Shown here: positions 1 to 5,711 of the stretch, in pieces
Numbering within the stretch: the first letter of the stretch is position 1
Layout of the letters: each line of letters starts with the position of its first letter
Assembly (NCBI GenBank): GCA_001017865.1
Contig: LATQ01000001.1
Coordinates: forward strand, 1,372,169 to 1,377,879
Source of the DNA: Rhodococcus sp. IITR03
Lineage (GTDB): Bacteria; Actinomycetota; Actinomycetes; Mycobacteriales; Mycobacteriaceae
Length of the DNA stretch: 5,711 bases
Reading direction: 5' to 3'
The notes under the pieces: model-generated
The model's database searches: none
Seen by the model: only the letters and a program-made list of their open reading frames with translations
What the model was told of the DNA's origin: nothing
Translations under genes and position numbers: made by a program

Positions 1-1
1 G

Positions 2-256
2 CCCGGCGCACAGGCCTTCCTCGACGGCCTCCGCGCCGAGGGTGTCGAGCCCAGCGACGAGACCGGCGCGGTGAACATCGCCGACTACATCTGCAGCGCC
101 CAGGCGCAGGGCGGGTCGCCGGAGGAGATCAAGGTGTTCGTGACCGCGCTCGTGGGTAGTGATGCTGCAGCCGGTGGTGTCGAATTGTCGGAGGAGCAGG
201 CCTCCTCGACGGCCGACACGTACATCGCCGTCGCCGGCGAGACGTACTGCAACTAG
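2..256 (+). CDS. DUF732-type small secreted protein, 3' end only
   Basis: The frame is open from base 2 and ends at TAG 254-256, giving 84 residues of the C-terminal domain; the start and any signal peptide lie left of the window. The pattern is that of DUF732 proteins: FLDGLRAEGV at the beginning, a Cys in the IADYICSA helix, a run resembling GGSPEEIKVFV, and an AxxYC ending (GETYCN). The two cysteines could form the disulfide usual in these small exported proteins. No molecular function is established for the family, and I do not assign one. Unlike its neighbours this gene shows no frame break in the visible part. The Culp6-like gene begins 20 bases after its stop, so the two are probably cotranscribed. 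Family assignment is from pattern recognition, not a profile search. Confidence 0.75.
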   Translation, partial: PGAQAFLDGLRAEGVEPSDETGAVNIADYICSAQAQGGSPEEIKVFVTALVGSDAAAGGVELSEEQASSTADTYIAVAGETYCN

Positions 257-276
257 GGAACGCGGGGACAGCACGA

Positions 277-1235
277 ATGGTCAGGACGAAGCAGCGTCGC
301 GGACGCAGGATCGTGGTCGTGGGGGCGCTGCTCGTCCTGGCGATCGTGCTGGTGCTCTGGTACATGCTCGCGGGGCGGCTGGACATCCCGTCACCGATTC
401 CCACCCCGCCGGGGCCGGAGGAGCCGCAGTCGCAGCCGGCCTCGTGCCCCGACGTGCAGGTCGTCGCGGTGCCGGGCACCTGGGAGTCCGCGGTGGGCGA
501 CGATCCGTACGCCCCGGCCGCGAACCCGTACTCGCTCATGCTCAACGTGACGAGGCCGTTGCAGGAGCGTTTCGACGCCCAGCGCGCCGACGTCTACACG
601 GTGCCGTACGTCGCGCAGTTCTCGAACCCCATCGCGATCCCGCCGGACGGCCAGCAGTCCTACAACAACAGCCGCAGCGAGGGATTCGCGGCCACCACCG
701 ACATCCTCGCGCGACGCTCGGCCGAGTGCCCGCTGACCACCTACGTGCTCACCGGCTTCTCGCAGGGCGCTGTGATCGTGGGCGACGTCGCGCGCAGATC
801 GGTGCCGGCAACGGCCCGGTCCCCGCCGACCGGGTGCTCGGTGTCGCGCTCGTCGCCGACGGTCGCCGCGACGGGGTCTCGGGCACCGACATCGGTGCGC
901 CCGTCGCCGGAGTGGGCGCCGAACTGTCGCTCGACGGACTCCGGTTGCCGGGGATCACGATGACCGGCGCGCGGCCCGGTGGCTTCGGGGAGCTCGACGA
1001 CCGCACGATCCAGATCTGCGCGCCCACCGACAGCATCTGCGACGCGCCGCCGAACGCGCTGAATCCCGCCAATTGGATGTCGGCCGCTCCGCGTCTGCTC
1101 GAGTACGTCAACAACCCGATCCACGCGATGTACAACACCTACGTCGTGGACGAGAGCGGCACGACCGCGACGCAGTGGATCGCGAACTGGGCGGCGGAGA
1201 AGATCGATGCCGCACCGGAACCCGCAGAAGAATGA
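277..1235 (+). CDS. culp6: Cutinase-like serine hydrolase (Rv3802c/Culp6 type), one apparent frameshift
   Basis: This is an envelope-anchored alpha/beta hydrolase of the cutinase-like family; the M. tuberculosis homologue Rv3802c has lipase and thioesterase activity and sits beside fadD32 and pks13. ATG 277 follows a modest GGGGA about 9 bases upstream. Residues 1-11 are basic, 12-31 form one hydrophobic segment (signal anchor or uncleaved signal), and 37-55 are a Pro/Glu linker. The catalytic triad is visible: Ser162 in GFSQG, Asp252 in CAPTDSIC and His283 in NPIHAMY. Cys57/Cys151 and Cys248/Cys255 fit the family's disulfides. The frame is lost after GDVAR (about 790-798) and resumes as QIGAGNGPV; restoring one C (cgcag to cgccag) gives 319 residues, close to the roughly 336 of Rv3802c. 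The stop is TGA 1233-1235. A conserved triad spanning the break argues for a sequencing error, not a pseudogene. Confidence 0.9.
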
Positions 1236-1245
1236 GGTGCGGCCG

Positions 1246-1264
1246 CCGCTGCCCGTAGGGGCGG
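1246..1264 (+). terminator. Weak hairpin just after culp6, possible terminator
   Basis: CCGC-TG-CCC can pair with GGGGCGG across a three-base loop (GTA), forming 7 base pairs with a two-base bulge, starting 10 bases after the culp6 stop. No T-run follows, so it is not a canonical intrinsic terminator, although actinobacterial terminators often lack one. A second small hairpin (GGTTC/GAACC, 1263-1282) overlaps its end and could be an alternative fold. Confidence 0.25.
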
Positions 1265-1425
1265 TTCGGGTCCGAGTGAACCCTCCCATATATTACTCGC
1301 CGGTAGTGTCCGATCTCACCACCCGGTACACTCGAAAGACGGGCTGCCTTTAGACTCATCCCTCGGCTGCGTGCCCGGCCGTCCGGGATCGTGGCGCACG
1401 ACGACTGCCACAGGAGAAGAGGTTC

Positions 1426-1665
1426 ATGGTGCCAGCGACGGCACGGCGAACGGCCGGCGCCCTCCGGGGGCGTAGCGACGGCCCGCGACCGGGAATGATC
1501 CTTGTCACGAGCTCTCGCGTCGGTCGGGCGTACGTACCGGGGCGCCGATCCTGGGCTGCAGAGGACGGCGGGTTGCATCGTCGGCGGGTGCCGGCGTCGA
1601 AAAACCGTCGCACACAATCGGATCGTGTGCTCTTCTCCTTCGACGGGCGCGGAATGTGTGTGTGA
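1426..1665 (+). CDS. Hypothetical small arginine-rich ORF, doubtful
   Basis: This is a 79-codon frame from ATG 1426 to TGA 1663-1665. The only support is a good Shine-Dalgarno-like run, AGGAGAAGAGG, beginning at 1412 and ending three bases before the ATG. The product is strongly basic (many Arg), lacks a hydrophobic segment or any motif I recognise, and its codon choice is less uniformly GC-ending than in the surrounding genes. The nested palindrome centred on 1620 lies in its 3' end, which is unusual for coding DNA. It may be a chance frame, a leader ORF, or the start of a gene disrupted by the indels seen elsewhere in the window. Confidence 0.2.
   Translation: MVPATARRTAGALRGRSDGPRPGMILVTSSRVGRAYVPGRRSWAAEDGGLHRRRVPASKNRRTQSDRVLFSFDGRGMCV
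1595..1645. repeat. Two nested inverted repeats sharing one centre (position 1620)
   Basis: The inner palindrome has arms GCACACAATC (1610-1619) and GATCGTGTGC (1621-1630) around a single central G, with 9 of 10 positions complementary. The outer arms CGTCGAA (1595-1601) and TTCGACG (1639-1645) are perfectly complementary over 7 bases and have exactly the same centre. Eight largely unpaired bases lie between inner and outer arms on each side. Inner half-sites sit about 11 bases apart centre to centre, one helical turn, as expected for a dimeric repressor operator. In RNA the same bases would make an interrupted stem-loop followed by a pyrimidine-rich run. The arms are seen directly; operator or RNA function is inference. 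A further CGTGTGC copy occurs at 1695-1701. Confidence 0.6.
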
Positions 1666-1685
1666 AGACGACCATGTCGTATCTT
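1656..1685 (+). promoter_or_regulatory. Possible promoter, -10-like TATCTT
   Basis: TATCTT at 1680-1685 fits the TAnnnT pattern of actinobacterial -10 elements; the -35 position falls in a GT-rich run around 1656-1662 that matches the consensus poorly. It lies just downstream of the nested palindrome, so an upstream-bound regulator would be well placed to act on it. The match is short and a chance occurrence is quite possible. Confidence 0.2.
1665..1685. repeat. Short hairpin AAGA-CGAC / GTCG-TA-TCTT
   Basis: AAGACGAC (1665-1672) pairs with GTCG (1676-1679) and TCTT (1682-1685), leaving a two-base TA bulge and a three-base CAT loop, so 8 base pairs in all. It overlaps the -10-like TATCTT, so it may be incidental or may belong to a leader RNA. 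The complementarity is seen directly; any role is inference. Confidence 0.35.
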
Positions 1686-1737
1686 TGTGTTTCCCGTGTG
1701 CGAGGGGAAGCGTTCCTCCCGGCGACCGCACTTTGCG

Positions 1738-1766
1738 AGGGTGCGCGTGATGCCGATCTGTAACAT
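1738..1766 (+). promoter_or_regulatory. Possible promoter, -10-like TAACAT
   Basis: TAACAT at 1761-1766 fits TAnnnT and sits in the most AT-rich patch close to fadD32. The expected -35 position (about 1738-1743) does not match TTGACA, which is common in high-GC actinobacteria but leaves this weakly supported. Transcription from here would give a leader of roughly 145 bases before the fadD32 TTG start. Confidence 0.2.
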
Positions 1767-1853
1767 ATTCGTGATCTGGGTCGATGGACACGTTCGAGGA
1801 ACGGACCGCCGGAAGCCGTGGGGGGCGGTATCGGTACGACGATCCGCCGGCGC

Positions 1854-1869
1854 GGAGGAAAAGTTAGTG
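1854..1869 (+). promoter_or_regulatory. Strong Shine-Dalgarno with GTG start in the wrong frame for fadD32
   Basis: GGAGG at 1854-1858 stands 8 bases before GTG 1867, the best ribosome binding site in the window. Read from this GTG the frame gives 27 codons and stops at TGA 1948-1950, inside fadD32 but in a different frame. Removing one base between 1867 and about 1918 (for example one C of the CC at 1876-1877) would join the GTG to the fadD32 frame and add an N-terminal extension. So this is either the true fadD32 start obscured by an inserted base, or a short upstream ORF overlapping fadD32. Confidence 0.5.
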
Positions 1870-1918
1870 GCGCAACCATGTCGAGTGGTTGTGGGATCGC
1901 TTCGACAGGGAGAAGGAA

Positions 1919-3805
1919 TTGAGCGTCGGGTTCGAAGAGTTCATCGATGAGAACGGGCGGATCAGGCTGCCGGAAGGGCAGACCCTGCTCGATCACCTCG
2001 AGGGGAACTTCGCTTCAAACGGTGACGACCTCGCCTACCGGTACATCGACTACTCGCGGGAACGCGACGGCGAGGTGCACGAGCTGACCTGGGATCAGTT
2101 CGGTGTGCGCATCAAGGCCATCGCCGCGCGCCTGCAGCAGGTCACCGCTCCCGGCGACCGTGTCGCGATCCTCGCTCCGCAGGGCCTCGACTACGTCGTG
2201 TCCTTCTTCGCCGCGATCTACGCCGGTACCATCGCCGTGCCACTGTTCGATCCCGACGAGCCCGGCCACACCGATCGTCTGCACGCCGTTCTCGGCGACT
2301 GCACCCCCAGCGCGATTCTCACCGCCACCTCGTCCGCGGCCGGCGTGCGGCAGTTCTTCCGCCCGCTCCCCGCTGCGCAGCGTCCCCGCGTGATCGCCGT
2401 CGACGCCATCCCCGACTCGGTCGCCGATCCTGGAACCGGCCGCCCATCGGCACCGACGACATCGCGTACCTGCAGTACACCTCCGGCTCGACCCGCGTTC
2501 CCGCCGGCGTCGAGATCACCCACCGCTCGGTGCTCACCAACGTCATCCAGATGGCCGACTCGATCGAGCTCAACGAGTCGTCGCGCGGCGTGACCTGGCT
2601 GCCGCTGTTCCACGACATGGGCCTGCTCACGGTGATCCTGCCCGCGGTCGGCGGCAAGTACATCACCATCATGAGCCCGCGCGCCTTCGTGGCCCGGCCG
2701 AGCCGCTGGATCCGCGAGCTCGCCGCCGTCTCCGACGGTGCCGGCACCTTCGCCGCCGCCCCGAACTCGCGTTCGAGCATGCTGCGGCACGCGCGGTCCC
2801 CAAGCCCGGCGAAGAACTCGACCTGAGCAATGTCATCGGCCTGATCAACGGCAGCGAGCCGGTCACCACGTCGTCGATGCGCAAGTTCAACGAGGCCTTC
2901 GGCCCCTACGGTCTGCCCCGCACGGCGATCAAGCCGTCCTACGGCATGGCCGAGGCCACCCTGTTCGTCTCCTCCACCCGTCACAGCGACGAGGCGAAGG
3001 TCATCTACGTCGACCGCACCGCACTCAACGCGGGCCGGGTCGTGCGCGTCGAGCCCGACGCCGAGAACGCCATCCCGCAGGTCTCCTGCGGTTACGTCGC
3101 GCGCAGCCAGTGGGCCGCGATCGTCGACGCCGAGACCGGCACCGAGATGCCGACGAGCAGGTCGGCGAGATCTGGCTGCACGGCGAGAACATGGGCATCG
3201 GCTACTGGGGTCGCAAGGAAGAGACCGACAACACCTTCCACAACCGCATCACCAAGCGCCTGGCCGAGGGCAGCCACGCCGAGGGCACCCCGGACGACAG
3301 CAAGTGGCTGCGCACCGGCGACTACGGCGTCTACATCGACGGTGAGCTCTACATCACCGGTCGCGTCAAGGACCTCGTGATCGTCGACGGCCGCAACCAC
3401 TACCCGCAGGACCTCGAGTTCTCGGCGCAGGAGGCCAGCTCCGCGCTGCGCCCCGGCTTCGTCGCGGCCTTCGCGGTGCCGGCCAACCAACTGCCGCGCG
3501 AGGTGTTCGACAACGACGCTCCGGCCTGCAGTTCGATGCCGACGATTCGTCGGAGCAGCTCGTGATCGTCGCCGAGCGCGCTCCCGGCGCCGGCAAGGCC
3601 GATCCGCAGCCGATCGCCGACGCGGTGCGTGCCGCGATCTCGTCCCGGCACGGTGTCACCGCCCGCGACGTGCTGCTCGTGCCGGCCCGGTTCCATCCCC
3701 CGTACGTCCAGCGGAAAGATCGCGCGTCGGGCGTGCAAGACCGCATATGTCGAGGGAACGCTGCGCGGCGGTTACCAGCAGCAGGCCTTCCCGGACAGCG
3801 TGTAA
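1919..3805 (+). CDS. fadD32: FadD32, long-chain fatty acyl-AMP ligase, with five apparent frameshifts
   Basis: FadD32 (FAAL32) makes meromycoloyl-AMP from ATP and the very long fatty acid and transfers it to the N-terminal ACP of Pks13. Corrected numbering from TTG 1919: YTSGSTR 187-193 (nucleotide loop), FHDMGL 231-236, [10 protein letters not shown] 341-350, TGDYG 467-471, the [20 protein letters not shown] hinge 482-501, and SGKIARR 599-605 with the C-terminal lysine at 601. HYPQDLE and LQYTSGSTR are typical of FAALs, not of acyl-CoA ligases. Frames change near 2430, 2767, 3152 and 3523 (one base missing at each) and near 3687 (one extra C). Correction gives 629 residues, against 637 in M. 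tuberculosis, ending at TAA 3803-3805. TTG 1919 was chosen because AGGGAG lies 6 bases upstream and the product begins at the conserved part; TTG 1889 and GTG 1867 are alternatives. Confidence 0.9.
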
Positions 3806-3842
3806 GAACGAATGTCCTCTTTCCCGGGTAGCGTGGTGGTTG

Positions 3843-5711
3843 ATGTCTGACACTGAAATGACGGTTGCGCAGCTGCGCGAATGGCTGCGCAACTGGATCG
3901 CCGACGCGACCGGACAGCCGGTCTCCCAGATCTCGGACGATCGTCCGATGGAGGAGTTCGGACTGTCCTCCCGGGACGCCGTCGCCATGGCGGGCGAGAT
4001 CGAGGAACTCCTCGGTGTCACCCTCAACGCGACGATCGCCTACCAGCACCCGACGATCGCGTCGCTCGCGACGCGCATCATCGAAGGTGAGCCCGAGGCA
4101 CCCGCCGAGGACGACTCCGCCCTGTACACGGTCGGTGCCGCGGCGGGTTCGAAGGACGTCGCCATCGTCGGTCTGTCCACCCGTTTGCCGGGCCACGTCG
4201 ACACCCCCGAACAGATGTGGGAGCTGCTCGCGTCCGGACGCGACGGCATCTCCGATCTGCCGAGGGCCGCTGGTCGGAGTTCGAGAACGACCCCGCCGTG
4301 TGGGAGTCGATCCGCAACGCCAACACCAGGGGCGGCTACCTCGACGACGTGAAGGCTTCGACGCCGAGTTCTTCGCGATGTCGCCGCGCGAGGTCGAGAT
4401 GGTCGACCCGCAGCAGCGCCTCGCGCTGGAGCTGACCTGGGAAGCACTCGAGCATGCGCACATCCCGCCGAGCGACCTCAAGGGCGGCTCGGTCGGTGTG
4501 TTCATCGGCAGCTCGGCCAGCGACTACATGCTCCTCGCGGTCGGCGATCCGTCCGCAGCGCATCCCTACGCGCTCACCGGCACCTCCACCGCGGTCATCG
4601 CCAACCGCGTGTCGTACTTCTACGACTTCCACGGCCCGTCCGTCACGCTCGACACGGCGTGCTCGTCGTCGCTGGTCGCCGTGCACCAGGCCGTGCGCGC
4701 ACTGCGCAACGGCGAAGCGACGTCGCCCTCGCCGGTGGCGTCAACATGCTGCTCGCCCCGGCCGGCACCCTCGGCTTCGACGAACTCGGCGTCATGGCAC
4801 CCGACGGCCGCATCAAGCGTTCTCCGCCGACGCCGACGGCATGATCCGCGCCGAGGGTGGCGGTCTCGTCGTGCTCAAGCGTCTCGAGGACGCCGAGCGC
4901 GACGCGACGACATCCTCGCGGTGATCGCCGGTTCGGCCGTCAACCAGGACGGCCGCTCCAACGGTCTGGCCGCTCCCAACCCCGAAGCGCAGGTCGACGT
5001 GCTGCGCCGCGCCTACCGCGACGCGCAGATCCTGCCGTCCGGTGTCGACTACATCGAGGCGCACGGCACCGGCACGGTGCTCGGCGACCCGATCGAGCCG
5101 ACGCGCTCGGCCGTGTCGTCGGTCGTGGGCGTGAGGACGACAAGCCGGTCCTGCTCGGTTCGGCCAAGACCAACTTCGGTCACCTCGAGTCCGCCGCCGG
5201 TGCGGCCGGTCTCATCAAGGTCGTTCTCGCGATGCAGAACGATCAGCTTCCGCCGACGCTCAACTACACCGCGCCCAACCCGTACATCCCGTTCGACAGC
5301 GCGCACCTGAAGGTCATCCCCGAGGGTGCGAAGTGGCCGCGCTACACCGGTCGCGCCGTCGCCGGTGTGTCCGGATTCGGTTTCGGTGGCACGAACGCGC
5401 ACGTCGTCGTGCGCGAGTACACCGGTCCCGAGGGGCTCGAAGCGTCCGAGGCCGAGGTCGAGGTCCTGCCGGAGGAGATCCCCGCCGCCGCGGAGACCAC
5501 CGAGCAGGCCCGTGAGCTGCCCGTCCTGCTCGCCGTCTCCGCTGCGATGCCGTCGCGTCGCCGCCGTGCCGCCGCCGATCTTGCCGACTGGCTCGAGACC
5601 GAGAAGGGCAGCACGACGCCGCTCGCCGACGTCGCCCGCACGCTCGCTCGCCGCAACCACGGCCGGTCCCGACGCGATCGTCGTTGGCGAGCAACCAACG
5701 GTGAGCGATCG
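3843..5711 (+). CDS. pks13: Pks13, mycolic acid condensing polyketide synthase, N-terminal part (ACP-KS), seven apparent frameshifts
   Basis: Pks13 joins the meromycolic and alpha chains by Claisen condensation to give the beta-keto precursor of mycolic acid. ATG 3843 lies 37 bases after fadD32 with only a weak GGTGG upstream, so an operon is likely. Corrected numbering: ACP 1-85 with the phosphopantetheine serine at 43 in GLSSRDAVAM; ketosynthase from VAIVGLS (106) with Cys274 in DTACSSSL, His409 in EAHGTGT, His449 in KTNFGHLESA, ending after GFGFGGTNAH (513-522); then an acidic linker. All KS catalytic residues are present. One base is missing near each of 4262, 4354, 4718, 4817, 4904 and 5096, and about 5671 has one extra base (or two missing), after which the frame reads AIVVGEQP. 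About 624 residues of an expected 1,700 or so are in the window; AT, second ACP and thioesterase lie to the right. Confidence 0.92.

Larger units (their letters stand above)
1236..1866. other. Long region between culp6 and fadD32 without a convincing gene
   Basis: About 630 bases separate the hydrolase stop from the first plausible fadD32 start signals. No reading frame on either strand gives a recognisable domain; the open frames here are arginine-rich and look like GC-driven shadows, with one weak small-ORF candidate listed separately. The stretch contains local AT-richer patches (1285-1295, 1681-1692, 1761-1770), short alternating GT tracts (1655-1663), a two-tier palindrome centred on 1620 and several short hairpins, including GGGGAA/TTCCTC at 1704-1718 with one G-U pair. 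It most likely carries the promoter and 5' leader of the fadD32-pks13 operon. Since this sequence has many single-base errors in coding DNA, a small gene broken by such errors cannot be excluded. Confidence 0.6.

Noticed and set aside
159..794. Plus-strand frame running upstream of the second half of the Culp6-like gene
   Set aside because: Only the part after about 795 is hydrolase sequence. The earlier part is an out-of-frame reading of the DUF732 and hydrolase genes.
1263..1282. GGTTCGGGTCC resembling a tRNA T-arm
   Set aside because: No acceptor, D-arm or anticodon arm of the right size can be drawn around it, so it is only a small inverted repeat.
1108..1791. Minus-strand frames over the culp6-fadD32 gap
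   Set aside because: The translations are basic and low in complexity, with no motif, and one overlaps the certain culp6 3' end. No good ribosome site was seen.
3865..4350. Long plus-strand frame that later contains ketosynthase sequence
   Set aside because: Its first part is an out-of-frame reading of the Pks13 ACP region; only the pieces at about 4355-4717 and 4905-5096 are genuine Pks13 segments.
3366..4505. Minus-strand open frame of 379 codons
   Set aside because: It lies opposite the end of fadD32 and the start of pks13, is arginine-rich and has no recognisable domain. It is a shadow of GC-rich coding DNA on the other strand.
277..5711. Programmed ribosomal frameshifting as explanation for the frame breaks
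   Set aside because: Thirteen sites in three genes, at varied sequences without slippery heptamers or consistent downstream structure, cannot be programmed events.
277..5711. Genuine pseudogenisation of the mycolate locus
   Set aside because: Apart from indels every catalytic motif is intact, with no internal stop codons in the corrected frames and no larger deletions. Recent multi-gene decay limited to single-base losses is improbable.
1..5711. CRISPR array, insertion sequence, prophage or novel defence system
   Set aside because: No regularly spaced repeats, transposase or integrase motifs or terminal inverted repeats are seen; the genes form a known biosynthetic locus.

Overview
This is a GC-rich actinobacterial window carrying the core of the mycolic acid condensation locus. 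In order, all on the + strand, it holds the 3' end of a small secreted DUF732-type protein, a cutinase-like serine hydrolase of the Rv3802c/Culp6 type, the long-chain fatty acyl-AMP ligase FadD32, and the first third of the polyketide synthase Pks13 (N-terminal ACP plus ketosynthase). This content and order are those of mycolate-producing Mycobacteriales. The high GC, the sequence divergence from M. tuberculosis as I remember it, and the long gap before fadD32 fit Rhodococcus or a close relative (Gordonia, Dietzia, Williamsia, Nocardia) better than Mycobacterium. The genus is an inference.

Layout: 2-256 is the DUF732 gene tail. 277-1235 is the Culp6-like hydrolase, 20 bases downstream and probably cotranscribed. 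1236-1918 is a long stretch without a convincing gene. It holds a two-tier palindrome centred on 1620, weak promoter-like hexamers and a strong Shine-Dalgarno that faces a start codon in the wrong frame. 1919-3805 is fadD32. 3843-5711 is pks13, which runs off the right edge.

How they work together (established for the families): FadD32 activates the long meromycolic acid as an acyl-adenylate and passes it to the N-terminal ACP of Pks13. The ketosynthase of Pks13 takes it from there and condenses it with a carboxylated second chain held on the downstream ACP. The AT, C-terminal ACP and thioesterase domains lie beyond this window. Culp6-type proteins are envelope lipid hydrolases encoded beside these genes.

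The most striking property is the number of broken reading frames. The three main genes read as complete, well conserved proteins only if about 13 single-base errors are corrected (11 missing bases, 2 extra). Nearly all missing bases are a G or C beside an identical base. Conserved catalytic motifs survive on both sides of every break, so I read this as uncorrected sequencing or assembly error, not gene decay. I see no CRISPR array, mobile element, tRNA or rRNA, and no evidence of a previously undescribed system. The best candidate for something new is the regulatory architecture upstream of fadD32.
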